Of a stretch of 64,000 nt of DNA, positions 30,279 to 38,540 are shown one piece after another. Position 1 is the first letter of the stretch, and each line of letters opens with the position of its first letter. The translations under genes and the position numbers were made by a program. The notes below the pieces were generated by a model. It ran no database searches. It saw only the letters and a program-made list of their open reading frames with translations, and was not told where the DNA came from. Origin of the DNA: Dehalococcoidia bacterium (GTDB lineage: Bacteria; Chloroflexota; Dehalococcoidia; CAUJGQ01). The stretch is from contig DATGEL010000048.1 in NCBI GenBank assembly GCA_035310145.1, forward strand, positions 1 through 64,000. The letters are read 5' to 3'.

Positions 30279-31207
30279 GCCGCGCCCGCCTCGCGGCGCC
30301 GGTCCTCCGCCTCGACCGCGCTCAGCCAGGCGAGGAACAGCCCGCAGGCCGCCAGCAGATAGCCCGCGCCGGCCGGAATCCACATGATGAGTCCGGCGAG
30401 CTGCTGGTCGTCGAGCGGACTGAGGCCGTAGGCCGCCGTGTTCGCGGCGTAGGCCGGATACCAGGGCGCGGCCGAGAAGGTCAGCAGCGCGCCGAGAGCG
30501 CCGCCCTGCAGCGCCATCGCAAACACGGCAACGATGCCGGCGCCCATGCGGCCGTGTGTGCCGCGCCGAAGCAACGTCCACCAGAACAGGCAGCTCGTCA
30601 GCAGGAAGCTGGCATGTTCCAGCACGTGCAGCGGCTCGCTCTTCAGCGCCGCCTGATAGAGCGCCGGCGCGTGCCAGGCCCACAGCGCAGCCGCGGCGAT
30701 CGCCCAGGCCGCGCCGAGGCGGGTGCAGGCGTGCCACAGCGCCCGTGCCCAACGGCTCTGCTTCCACCAACGACCAACGCCGCGCCGGCCCACAAGCGGC
30801 AACGCCCAGAGCAGCGCCGTGCCCGGCGCGCCGAGCATGAGCAGTGGCGCCGCGACGAGGATCAGCAGCATGTGCTGTGCCATGTGCGCAGAGAAGAGCG
30901 CCGCGCTGAGGCCATCCAGCGGCGAGATCAGCGCGATGACCAGCGCCAGCATGCCCGCCGCGAAGCAAGCGACGCGCCAGCGTTCGATGCCGCCGCCTGC
31001 GCCCGCCCGGCTCCAGAGCACGCGCACGCCGACGGCGTACGACCAGCCGGCCAACACCAGCACCGCGAGCAGCAAAGGCTCGAAGCTCCAGCTCGACCAG
31101 ACGCTGTTCGGCGTGGGCGCTGGTCCCGTGTGTGCCAGGGCGGCCGGTGCGTAGACGGCGAAGACGAGCGCGGCAAGCGTGGCAGCGCGGCGAAAGCTTC
31201 GCGTCAT
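30263..31207 (-). CDS. CtaG-like (caa3-type) cytochrome c oxidase assembly membrane protein
   Basis: Membrane protein of 314 residues with an N-terminal signal-like helix ending ALAHTGPAP and about seven further membrane segments. It matches the caa3_CtaG family of Gram-positive and Chloroflexota bacteria by the motifs SAHMAQHMLLILVAAPLLM, WAWHAPALYQAAL and HVLEHASFLLTSCLFWW. Paired histidines may bind copper, and the known Bacillus CtaG is needed for caa3 oxidase assembly. No cytochrome oxidase genes are in the window. GAGAGGGC precedes the ATG. Confidence 0.88.
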   Translation of the reverse strand: MTRSFRRAATLAALVFAVYAPAALAHTGPAPTPNSVWSSWSFEPLLLAVLVLAGWSYAVGVRVLWSRAGAGGGIERWRVACFAAGMLALVIALISPLDGLSAALFSAHMAQHMLLILVAAPLLMLGAPGTALLWALPLVGRRGVGRWWKQSRWARALWHACTRLGAAWAIAAAALWAWHAPALYQAALKSEPLHVLEHASFLLTSCLFWWTLLRRGTHGRMGAGIVAVFAMALQGGALGALLTFSAAPWYPAYAANTAAYGLSPLDDQQLAGLIMWIPAGAGYLLAACGLFLAWLSAVEAEDRRREAGAAPFPR

Positions 31208-31549
31208 GCCCTCTCACCCACGTCCGGCAGGGCGGCTGTACTCCGGGGCCGATGTCCGCGCAGCGGATCATCGCGATGCGCCACGCGATCGGCAGACTGT
31301 CGCCGGTGTGGCAGACCGGCCCGATGCTACCTTCGCCACGCGCGCAACCACACTACCGGCGGTGGTAGAAAGATGCGGAAACGTCTGCATTTCTCGGGCT
31401 TGACAGGAAATCTTCGCACCAGGGCTGCAACGTGAGCGGCTGCCCATCGTTTTACAACTGTGCGCACTCCTCGCCGGCGCAACGACGTGGGGTGGTGTGG
31501 ATGGCGGATGGGCTGTCTGCGGCCGCGCCTCGTGGAGGGGCATGTGCAT
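31208..31549. other. Divergent intergenic region, CtaG-like gene / tandem-domain gene
   Basis: 342 bases without a gene. It contains an inverted repeat CTACC-GGCGGT-GGTAG near 31355 and a TTGACA at 31400-31405 read rightward with no good -10 behind it. GGAGGGG about nine bases before the ATG at 31550 is the ribosome site of the next gene. Confidence 0.55.
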
Positions 31550-32182
31550 ATGGCGCTGGAACGCTTCCTGGCACACCTGCCGGAGGAAGAAGCGAAGGTC
31601 TGGCTCACGCTGAGAGAGATTGAGGCGATCGAGGGCGTCCCCCTGCCTGCGTCCGCCGGGCGATCGGCGTACTGGTCGAGGCGGCGCACCCGCGGCTACG
31701 CGGCCTGGCTGCGACAGGGTTTCGTGGCCCGTCTCGATCGCCAGGCCGCGGCCGTCTGCTTTTCGCGCCGGGCGTGTGCGAATCCCAGTGCTGATCAAAC
31801 AGCTGAGCCGCTGATGCCGGCGGCCGAGCAAACTCCCGTCGAGGGGCCGGGCGCGGCGCTTGACCGGGGCAAGTACGCGCCGCTGATCCGCCTGCTGCAG
31901 TCCACGCCAGGCGAGCAGGCGATCGTACGCGTGACGATCGCCGAGCTGGAGGCGATCCTGGGCGAACCGCTGCCGGCGAGCGCCCTGCGCCCCGGCTTCT
32001 GGAGCAGCCGCGGCCTGAACGCCAGCCGTGCCTGGAAACGGCTCGGTTTCGTCGTGCGCCTCGATCGGGAGTGCCGGCTCGTGCTGTTCATCCGCAGGCC
32101 GGCGAATCCGGCCGCGGCGTGTCCGCCGCGGGGCGCCGTCGGACTGTTCGCGGGCGCGCCGGGGCGAAAGACCGGCGGATGA
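31550..32182 (+). CDS. Protein with two copies of a small DUF7662-like domain
   Basis: Protein of 210 residues built from an internal duplication. Copy one (about 1-75) and copy two (about 107-182) share the pattern: a start F/L-L, TLREIEAIEGVPLPASAG / TIAELEAILGEPLPASAL, then an aromatic-Trp-Ser region (AYWSRR / GFWSSR), AWLRQGF / AWKRLGF, and a final V.F.RR strand. The pattern resembles the DUF7662 family, named from memory and unverified. The function is unknown; similar small domains are often thought to bind nucleic acid. The frame extends upstream to 31460, but GGAGGGG supports the ATG at 31550. Confidence 0.7.
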   Translation: MALERFLAHLPEEEAKVWLTLREIEAIEGVPLPASAGRSAYWSRRRTRGYAAWLRQGFVARLDRQAAAVCFSRRACANPSADQTAEPLMPAAEQTPVEGPGAALDRGKYAPLIRLLQSTPGEQAIVRVTIAELEAILGEPLPASALRPGFWSSRGLNASRAWKRLGFVVRLDRECRLVLFIRRPANPAAACPPRGAVGLFAGAPGRKTGG

Positions 32183-32259
32183 ATCCTCGACCCGCCCGCG
32201 CTCCGGTTTCCTGCCGGTCTGTGGCCGTGTCAACGGGGCCTGTGGGAACTCTTGCTATC

Positions 32260-32289
32260 TTGCGACAGGGGCGTATCCATATGTATCGT
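32260..32289 (+). promoter_or_regulatory. Candidate promoter and operator of the MarR gene
   Basis: TTGCGA (32260-32265) and TATCGT (32284-32289) with an 18-base spacer, each four of six to consensus. The spacer contains ATCCATATGTAT, which is nearly palindromic about CATATG and could be a MarR binding site for self-control. Confidence 0.35.
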
Positions 32290-32417
32290 GTAAGCATCCA
32301 ACCCGGACCGGCGGTCAAGACCCGACCGGCACGGCCGAGTCGTGCTCGCGCCGACTGCCAGCGGCGAACCTTGACTCCGTTTGTGTCCATCGGTTGCACG
32401 AAGGCCGCGGAGCACGT

Positions 32418-32957
32418 ATGCGTCGCCCGCCCGCTGATCTGGAGAACGGCGCCACGGCCGGCGAGGGCGAAGACCCGCCTGCCGAAGAGTTCTGGTGGCT
32501 GCTGATGGAGGTGGCGAACCTCAGCCGGCGGCTCAGCGAACGGCGGCTGGCGCGCATTCACACGACGCCGGATCAGATCCACGCGCTGCACATCATCACG
32601 CTGCGCGAACAGATGACGGTCGGCGAGCTGGCGGCAGCGCTGGGACTGGAACAGAACAGCGGCTCGCAGTTGGTGGAACGGTTGGTCCAGCGCGGACTCG
32701 TGAAGCGCGACCGTGCGCCGGAGGATCGTCGCCAGTCGCTGATTACCGTCAGCGACGAGGGGCGCGCCTTGTTGCTGGCGGGCGAGCCGGATGCCGAGCT
32801 GCTGATGGAAGAGCTATGCTCGGAACTGCCGCCGGAGCAGATCCGGCAGTCCGCGGGCCTGCTGCGCCGCATGCGCGCCAACGCGAATCGCACCGCCGCA
32901 AGCCGTCCGCCCCGCTCCGATCGACGCGCCGTCCCGGGCCGCCGCCGGCGCGCCTAA
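32418..32957 (+). CDS. MarR-family transcriptional regulator
   Basis: Protein of 179 residues with the MarR winged helix-turn-helix: MTVGELAAALGLEQNSGSQL (HTH), LVERLVQRGLVKR, then the wing DRAPEDRRQSLITVSDEGR with the conserved D-R-R. The C-terminal 30 residues are Arg/Pro-rich and not conserved. It acts as a dimeric DNA-binding regulator, often sensing small phenolic compounds. GGAG is five bases before the ATG at 32418; the longer upstream open frame lacks homology. The likely targets are its own promoter and neighbours, which is inference. Confidence 0.9.
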   Translation: MRRPPADLENGATAGEGEDPPAEEFWWLLMEVANLSRRLSERRLARIHTTPDQIHALHIITLREQMTVGELAAALGLEQNSGSQLVERLVQRGLVKRDRAPEDRRQSLITVSDEGRALLLAGEPDAELLMEELCSELPPEQIRQSAGLLRRMRANANRTAASRPPRSDRRAVPGRRRRA

Positions 32958-33026
32958 CCCCGTCCGCCTTCGTCCCCCGTCCCCGCGTTCCCGCAGCAAT
33001 CAAGACAGGCGAGACAGGGTACGCAG

Positions 33027-33620
33027 ATGAGCAGCGATACGTTCGCGGGCGGAAGCGAACGCGCGCGATTGCGCACACATCGGCGGGCCACGCGACGAGC
33101 GCCTGCCGCGGAGCATGTGCGTGCTCGGCGCCGCATTTCCCCCCGGCGGACACCGGCGGCGCAGCAGCTCCACGACGGTTACGAGGTGACATGCAGGTCA
33201 GGCGGCGCTGCGGCACGACGTGGCCAGACGCGTAAACAGGCGTGGCCCCGTGGCGCACTCGCGCGCTTGCGCTGCGCCGTGATCGCGGCAGCCGTGGATG
33301 GCACACTGCTGGCAGCCAGTGCGGCGGCGGCGCGGCTGCTTGGCTACCGCTCGCCCGCGGCCTTGATCGCCACGGCCGGGCATGTCGGCGCGGTTTTCGT
33401 CCCGCCCCGGGCGCGCGAGACGGTGCGGCTGTTCGGCGATGAGTGGGGAATCAGCGACTTCCGCTTCGATGCCGCCCTGCGCCATCGCGCAGGCAGACAG
33501 ATTGCGGCGACCGTCACCGTGCGCCTGTTGCCTGATGCGCGGTCCCCGGTCGGCGGCGCCGAGATCGTGCTCGTGCCGAAGCGAGGACGGCGTGCGCGGC
33601 GGCGGCGCCGGCCGGGCTAG
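33027..33620 (+). CDS. Hypothetical protein with a PAS-like C-terminal half
   Basis: Protein of 197 residues. The first 80 are Arg/Ala-rich and look disordered. The second half has the PAS rhythm: AVDGTLLAASAAAARLLGYR, a central helix-loop, and HRAGRQIAATVTVRLLPD, as in sensory PAS domains. No output domain follows, so it could be a free-standing sensor or partner protein, or a decayed fragment. The start is uncertain; other in-frame starts lie closer to the domain. It is convergent with the methyltransferase gene 29 bases later. Confidence 0.45.
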   Translation: MSSDTFAGGSERARLRTHRRATRRAPAAEHVRARRRISPRRTPAAQQLHDGYEVTCRSGGAAARRGQTRKQAWPRGALARLRCAVIAAAVDGTLLAASAAAARLLGYRSPAALIATAGHVGAVFVPPRARETVRLFGDEWGISDFRFDAALRHRAGRQIAATVTVRLLPDARSPVGGAEIVLVPKRGRRARRRRRPG

Positions 33621-33649
33621 TTCCGGCGCCGGTGTGCAGCTGGCCCGTC

Positions 33650-34417
33650 TCAGGCGACGAAGCCGCTCGCCAGATAGCGGCGGTAGTCGCGGGTCCAACG
33701 TTGCGAGAGCGGCATTGCCCGGCGCAGCGTGGCATCGAGGCGGCATAGCTCCAGCGCGCGAACGCGCCGCAGGCCGGCCTCGGCGAACGCCGCCTGCACC
33801 GGCGCCGGCTCCAGGGGTCCGTTAAGCGGAAAGCCCGCGGCCGGCGCGGTGACGCTCCGCCGCGCGCCCGCGCCCGAAGGGGTCCGGCGCAGCAGGCGCG
33901 CGGCGATCGTGGCGATCGGCGCCAGGGCGCGGCCTCGCGGCGCCAGGCTGTCGATGGCGATCACGCGGCCGCCCGGGCGGATGACGCGTATCCACTCACG
34001 CAGCGCCGGCGCCGGCTGGGGCAGGGTCCAGATCAGGTAGCGGCTCACGACCGCGTCGAAGGCGCCGTCCGCGTACGGAAGGCGACGGGCGTCGCCAAGA
34101 TCGTAACGGATGGGCAGCCGCCCGCGTCGCGCCTTGCTGCTTGCCTGTTCGAGCATGCGCGGCGACAGATCGATGCCGGTCAGCTCGTGGCCCGCCGCGG
34201 CAAGCAACAGCGCGACTACGCCCGTGCCGGTGCCGAGATCGAGGATGCGCAGCGGCGGCTGCGCGGGCAGCAGACGCAGCAGCAGGCCGCTCCAGGCTGC
34301 CCGCTCGGCCTCGCTCGACGGTGCGTGCCCGTACTGAGCGTCGTAGGTGTCTGCCGCCGCGTCCCAGGCCGCGCCGATGCGCTCCAGGATCGGCGCATCC
34401 GCTCGCGCTGCGGTCAT
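33650..34417 (-). CDS. Class I SAM-dependent methyltransferase
   Basis: Protein of 255 residues with the Rossmann methyltransferase core: motif I ILDLGTGTGVVALLLAAAG, acidic loop TGIDLSPRMLEQA, motif II region LPYADGAFDAVVSRYLIW and motif III RVIRPGGRVIAID. It belongs to the UbiE/Methyltransf_11 group; substrate unknown. AAGGAG is placed seven bases before the ATG. It lies downstream of nothing on its strand except the interrupted GH26 gene's terminator region, which is placed after the GH26 stop. Confidence 0.88.
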   Translation of the reverse strand: MTAARADAPILERIGAAWDAAADTYDAQYGHAPSSEAERAAWSGLLLRLLPAQPPLRILDLGTGTGVVALLLAAAGHELTGIDLSPRMLEQASSKARRGRLPIRYDLGDARRLPYADGAFDAVVSRYLIWTLPQPAPALREWIRVIRPGGRVIAIDSLAPRGRALAPIATIAARLLRRTPSGAGARRSVTAPAAGFPLNGPLEPAPVQAAFAEAGLRRVRALELCRLDATLRRAMPLSQRWTRDYRRYLASGFVA

Positions 34418-34442
34418 TCTGCACTCCTTCTGGACGCCCCGA

Positions 34443-34468
34443 TAGGTCCGTCGGGCGAGAGGGACCTA
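34443..34468 (-). terminator. Hairpin at the end of the interrupted GH26 gene
   Basis: TAGGTCC and GGACCTA arms of seven bases around a 12-base loop, overlapping the stop codon of the minus-strand GH26 gene. A weak terminator candidate; no T-run. Confidence 0.4.
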
Positions 34469-35632
34469 CGGCCAGTGCGAGAGGTAGTAGCTCGATGCGA
34501 CCGCGGCCGCGAAGGCCCGCTGCGCCGACGCCGATGAGGCGATGCGCCAGTCGTTGCCGTTGGCTTCAAGGTTGGTTTTGTCCTCGTTGAACCAGACGAC
34601 GGCGCGGATGCGCGGATAGACGTGGGGGATCTCGTCGGTGAAGGCATCCGCGATCCACTTCGCCTTGGTGTCGCCCTCGGCGGCCTGATTCGGCTGCTCG
34701 TTGGCGCTTGCCATCTCCGCGATCATCAACGGCCTGGCGGAGAGGGCCGTGATGCGGTCGTACGACGCGCCGAACAGTTGCTTGAACCAGAGCCAGCCGC
34801 TGGGGGCGAAGTTGTAGCCGTCCAGCGCCAGCCAGTCGACGTAGGCGTCGCCGGGAAAGTAGGGCTCGAAGGGAACGGTGGCGGCGCCGACATCGCTGTC
34901 CAGCACGTTCGGAGACCACACCCACTGCACGTTGGTGGCGCCGGCCGCGCTGAACAGGTCGTGCAGGCGCTGCCAGGCCGCGACGTACTTCTCCGGCGTG
35001 TTGGCGCCGTTCCGCCCCCAGGGATACCAGGAACCGTTCATCTCGTGCGCTCAGCGCAGCAGCACCGGCCGGCCGTATGTCGCGAGTTGCTGCGCCCAGC
35101 CCTGGATGTAGCTGTCGAACCTGCCGGCAATGATGTTGTCGAGGCCGTACGGCGTCTGGTCGGCGCCCGTGCGGAAGTCCGCCGGCGACCAACTGATGAG
35201 CGGCACCGAGCCGTGCTCTGCGATATTGCAGAGCCAGCTCGAATCAAGGGCGCCAGCGTCGGCGGCAAAGTCGCGCCAGAGCATGACGATGGCGACGTGC
35301 TTGCCGGCCTGCCGCTCGAAGTCCGCCAGCCGGCTCATATCCTCCGGAGCGCCGGGCTGCCAGACACCGAGATAGGCGCCTGGCGCCTGCGCTGTGGCGT
35401 CGGCCGAAGGATGTTTGTAGGCCTCGTTCAGTGGGCTGTGCGCCTCCGCACCGGGCGAGCACGGATCACCGGTGTCCTGCGCGACGTGCGCAGGGCTTTC
35501 CTCGTCGCCCAGTGAACTGCTCGGTCGCCGCCAGGCGAACGTCAGCAGCAACAGGCCGACAGCCACGATCGCGGCCAGGGCCAGCAGCGCGGCGGAGACG
35601 GATCGCGGCAGGCGCACGGCGCGCGGCAGCAT
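34466..35632 (-). pseudogene. Membrane-anchored GH26-like glycoside hydrolase interrupted by TGA in the catalytic motif
   Basis: Two segments in one frame, 193 codons then 191 residues, separated by TGA at 35053 down to 35051. Reading through gives RPVLLR-(stop)[11 protein letters not shown]. GH26 enzymes have R-x-x-H-E-M-N-G here, often with Trp at the interrupted position, so TGG to TGA is a likely change. Both catalytic glutamates remain in the sequence (HEMNG and LMIAEMASAN). The first segment has a membrane helix at about 10-35 and no lipobox. It is a single-domain relative of each half of the divergent 36197-38329 protein. The apparent start MNGSW of the second segment is only the catalytic Met. 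It is either a recent nonsense pseudogene, a sequence error or a recoded codon. Confidence 0.8.
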
Positions 35633-35764
35633 GAGCTCACGCTCTCACAGACGGCTTCGACAGCGGCGATCCGGGGTCCGCAAACGCTCAGGCGAGAAGA
35701 GCGAGCCACAGGCGAAGCCATCTCCCCGGATGCGGCGTGCGAGGCCGCGGACAACCCGGATCAG

Positions 35765-35790
35765 GCATCTATGTAGAGATATCACGAGAC
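35765..35790. promoter_or_regulatory. 26-base element with palindromic core, copy 1
   Basis: Begins GCATCTATGTAGAGAT and matches 43923-43948 at 21 of 26 bases. The core TCTAY-GTAGA is palindromic. Placed in a gap flanked by GH26 genes; the second copy is upstream of the glycan operon. Likely a shared binding site for one regulator. Confidence 0.55.
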
Positions 35791-36004
35791 GGCGCGAGCG
35801 ACAATATCCCCTCTGCCGTCAGCAGCGAATTGGAACGCGGCCCGCCGGCGGCGTCGCGCCCTCGCCGGCGTCGCCCCGTTGCTAATGCGACTCCTGCAGA
35901 GACGAAACCGTTACTGCGCCGCGATCATGGCATTTTTCGTACACATACATGTCAACTCTGCGTAGATTGCACCGATGCTGAATTCGGCGGCCGGCGGGAG
36001 GGCG

Positions 36005-36115
36005 GTTGCAAGGACGAAAAGGCAAACCCATCGCGAGGTGGGGACGCAAAGCCACGGGTCCACCGCGCGGGCGCCTGTCCGCCGGGGGATCGCCGGGCTG
36101 CCGAAACGCTGCGAC
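36005..36115 (+). promoter_or_regulatory. Cyclic-di-GMP-I (GEMM) riboswitch aptamer
   Basis: The conserved core is unmistakable: GGCAAACC at 36021-36028, a P2 stem CCATC/GGTGG closed by the GNRA tetraloop GCGA, then GGGACGCAAAGCC at 36041-36053. The P3 3' strand follows in the CGCCGGGCTGCCG region (36091-36103). GTTGCA (36005-36010) pairs with TGCGAC (36110-36115) as P1. GEMM-I aptamers bind the second messenger c-di-GMP and control motility, adhesion and surface genes. The following 81 bases to the ATG contain a GCGCC-ACC-GGCGC stem and AGAAGGTGAT as ribosome site; no T-rich terminator is seen, so control may be at translation. Whether it turns the gene on or off is not clear. Confidence 0.93.
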
Positions 36116-36196
36116 AGGCCGAAGCGGCGCCACCGGCGCACGATTCCGCCTGCACCCGCACACCAGCAACGTTTTCCAGATCACAGAAGGTGATGC

Positions 36197-38329
36197 ATGG
36201 CGCAATCTGTGCGCGCCGCGCCCAATGCGCGGCGGCTTCAGGCATTCATGGCTCTTGCAGCAGCGCTGGTGGCGCTGCTGCTGGCGAGCGGCGTCGGGCG
36301 CCAGACTCCATCCGCCCAGGCGGGCGCGGGCGTCTTTCTCGGCGTCTGGCAGCCCGATCCCACCAAGGGATTGACGACGCTGCAGCAGTACGAAACGGAT
36401 GCGGGCAAGCATGCGGCGATCGTGATGTTCTGGCGCGACTGGGCGGCGGACGCCGGTTCGCTGGATCCGGCATGGTTGACGGCGATCGCCGCGCACGGCT
36501 CGCTGCCGCTGATCACGTGGGACCCGGCGAACTGGAGCGGTGGCGACCAGACGCCGTACTCGCTCGGCGCGATCGTTGCCGGCGGACAAGACGGCTACAT
36601 CAGCGGCTGGGCGCAGCAGCTCGCGGCCTACGGCCAGCCGGTGCTGCTGCGCATGATGGAGCAGATGAACGGCGCCTGGAACGCCAACTGGAGCGGCAAT
36701 CCCTCGGCGTTCATCGCAGCCTGGCGGCACATCCACGACCTCTTTGTGCAGGCAGGCGCCGGCAACGTGCGCTGGGTGTGGAGTCCGAACGTGTGGTACC
36801 AGTCTTCGCTGGCCACGGACGGCCGCGCCTATTACCCCGGTGGTGCCTACGTGGACTGGATCGGGCTGGATGGCATGAACATCTCCAGCCAGAGCTGGCA
36901 GACGTTCACGCAGCTCTTCCAGTACGCCTATTCCGCGTTGACGGCGTCGTATCCCGACAAGCCCCTCATCGTCTCGGCGACGGCAAGCGCTGAGGCGACG
37001 GCGGCGCAGGCCGCGCAGCGCCTGAGCAAGTCGAGCTGGATCAGCAGCGCCCTCTCCACGGAGATTCCCCGCAGCTTCCCGAAGCTTCAGGCGCTGATCT
37101 GGTTCAACGAGAAGACGATGAGCTCGCCGGCAGCCGCGTGCTGCGACTTCCGCATCGAGTCCTCGGCCGCGGCGCAGAGCGCCTACCGGAAGGCGGTCGC
37201 GAAGAGTTACTACATCGGGACGGCGCCCACCTTCCCGGCGGTGGTGTCCAACCCGACGCCATCTCCGACCGCCTCGCCCACGGCGAGCCCGACGCCCAGC
37301 CCCACGCCGAGCCCGACGCCTTCACCAACGCCTCCGCCAAGCGCAAGCCCCATGCCCAGCCCCACGCCGAGCCCAACGCCTTCACCTGGCCCCTCGCCTA
37401 CCCCAAGTCCCACGCCGCAGCCGCAGCAGGGTGTCTACATGGGCGTGTGGCAGCCGGATCCGACCACGGGCTCGCTGTCGACGCTGCAGCAGTTCGAGGC
37501 CGACGCGGGTAAGCATGCGGCGATCGTGATGTTCTGGATGGACTGGAATCCGCTGGACAAAGGCACGCTCGATCCGAACTGGTTGACGCTGATCGACCAG
37601 CACGGCTCAGTGCCGCTGATTACCTGGAACCCGGCCGACTGGAGCGGCGCGGACCAGACCAACTACACAACCGCAGCGATCGTGGCCGGCGTGCAGGACG
37701 CCTACATCACGAAGTTCGCCCAGCAGCTCAAAGCCTTTGGCAAGCCGGTGTTGCTGCGCACCATGCACGAGATGAACGGTAGCTGGTACACCAACTGGTC
37801 GGGCAATCCCAGCGCCTACATCGCGGCCTGGCGGCACATCCACGACCTCTTTGCCGGGGTCGGCGCCAGCAACGTGCAATGGGTCTGGTGCCCGAACTAC
37901 TGGTTCCCCGGCGAGCCGGATGCCACCCTCTATTATCCGGGCGACGCCTACACGGACTGGGTCGGCGTCGACGTCTACCAGGACGCCAACGCGGGCTATG
38001 CCAACCTCGACGGCGAGCTGGATTACAGCTATCAGCAGTTGACGGCGAAGTTCCCTTCGAAGCCGCTGATTATCCCCGAGATCGGCGCGGCCGAGCCGAC
38101 GGCCCAGCAGGCTGCGGCGGGCTACAGCAAGGCCGCCTGGATCAGCAACGCCTTCGCGACGGAGATCCCGCAGCGCTATCCGAAGATCCGGGCGTTGCTC
38201 TGGTTCAACGAAAACACGCTGGTCACGCAGGGGAACGGCGCTGACTGGCGCATCGAATCCAGCCCGGCGGCGCAGCAAGCCTACAAGCAGGCGGTGGCCT
38301 CGGGTTACTACCTGCCGCAGATGCCGTAA
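36197..38329 (+). CDS. Exported protein with two GH26-like domains, first one catalytically degenerate
   Basis: Protein of 710 residues. An N-terminal hydrophobic segment (about 17-34) serves as signal or anchor. Domain 1 is about 46-345, then a Pro/Thr/Ser linker at about 350-412, and domain 2 about 413-710. Both have the GH26 pattern from LGVWQPDP / MGVWQPDP to the final IWFNE / LWFNE. Domain 2 keeps the acid/base E525 (TMHEMNGSW) and nucleophile E628 (IIPEIGAAE). In domain 1 these are Q156 (MMEQMNGAW) and A261 (IVSATASAE), so it is probably a binding module. GH26 enzymes cut beta-mannans, mixed-linkage glucans or xylans; the target here is unknown. Controlled by the c-di-GMP riboswitch in its leader; AAGGTGAT precedes the ATG. 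A strong terminator follows. Confidence 0.85.
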   Translation: MAQSVRAAPNARRLQAFMALAAALVALLLASGVGRQTPSAQAGAGVFLGVWQPDPTKGLTTLQQYETDAGKHAAIVMFWRDWAADAGSLDPAWLTAIAAHGSLPLITWDPANWSGGDQTPYSLGAIVAGGQDGYISGWAQQLAAYGQPVLLRMMEQMNGAWNANWSGNPSAFIAAWRHIHDLFVQAGAGNVRWVWSPNVWYQSSLATDGRAYYPGGAYVDWIGLDGMNISSQSWQTFTQLFQYAYSALTASYPDKPLIVSATASAEATAAQAAQRLSKSSWISSALSTEIPRSFPKLQALIWFNEKTMSSPAAACCDFRIESSAAAQSAYRKAVAKSYYIGTAPTFPAVVSNPTPSPTASPTASPTPSPTPSPTPSPTPPPSASPMPSPTPSPTPSPGPSPTPSPTPQPQQGVYMGVWQPDPTTGSLSTLQQFEADAGKHAAIVMFWMDWNPLDKGTLDPNWLTLIDQHGSVPLITWNPADWSGADQTNYTTAAIVAGVQDAYITKFAQQLKAFGKPVLLRTMHEMNGSWYTNWSGNPSAYIAAWRHIHDLFAGVGASNVQWVWCPNYWFPGEPDATLYYPGDAYTDWVGVDVYQDANAGYANLDGELDYSYQQLTAKFPSKPLIIPEIGAAEPTAQQAAAGYSKAAWISNAFATEIPQRYPKIRALLWFNENTLVTQGNGADWRIESSPAAQQAYKQAVASGYYLPQMP
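37294..37386 (+). repeat. 33-base direct repeat, 60-base period, encoding the Pro/Thr/Ser linker
   Basis: Copies at 37294-37326 and 37354-37386 differ at one base. They sit in the low-complexity linker coding region made of PSPTP-like units and look like expansion by slippage or unequal exchange. Confidence 0.8.
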
Positions 38330-38349
38330 CCCGCGGGAAGCCGAGCGTG

Positions 38350-38380
38350 GGGACCGCCGGAAACCGTTTCCGGCGGTCCC
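38350..38380 (+). terminator. Strong hairpin terminator after the two-domain GH26 gene
   Basis: Perfect 14-base arms (GGGACCGCCGGAAA / TTTCCGGCGGTCCC) with a 3-base loop, 20 bases after the stop, followed by TGTCTG. The best terminator in the window. Confidence 0.8.
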
Positions 38381-38540
38381 TGTCTGCGTGCCGCGGACGA
38401 CGCTGTCTCGCGGCGTAGGCGGTCAGAGACGGCGTGGATCACTGGCGTAGCTGCCCGCCGCGGTTATACCATTACTGTTACACCGGGATGGCCAGCCGGC
38501 GACGATCGTTCGCGCGCAGCCGGCGAAAGGACCGAGCACG

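Larger units (their letters stand above)
35633..36196. other. Large divergent regulatory region between the two GH26 genes
   Basis: 564 bases without a protein gene. It contains the 26-base palindromic-core element (35765-35790), a TTGACA read leftward at 35955-35950 with a weak TGCCAT 17 bases on (35932-35927), the c-di-GMP aptamer (36005-36115) and about 80 bases of expression platform. A TAGATT at 35963-35968 is a possible rightward -10 without a matching -35. Confidence 0.7.

Noticed and set aside
34466-35041. Separate gene starting at MNGSW
   Set aside because: That Met is the Met of the catalytic HEMNG motif, so the segment is the continuation of the interrupted GH26 gene.
35051-35053. 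TGA as a selenocysteine codon
   Set aside because: GH26 proteins have no Sec or Cys at this position and no SECIS-like hairpin is apparent after it; Trp to stop is simpler.
35700-35740. A second riboswitch serving the minus-strand GH26 gene
   Set aside because: Neither strand shows the GGCAAACC or GACGCAAAGCC core outside 36005-36115.
37260-37430. CRISPR-like or satellite repeat
   Set aside because: The repetition encodes PSPTP-type linker residues in frame inside a gene; there are no unique spacers of constant length.
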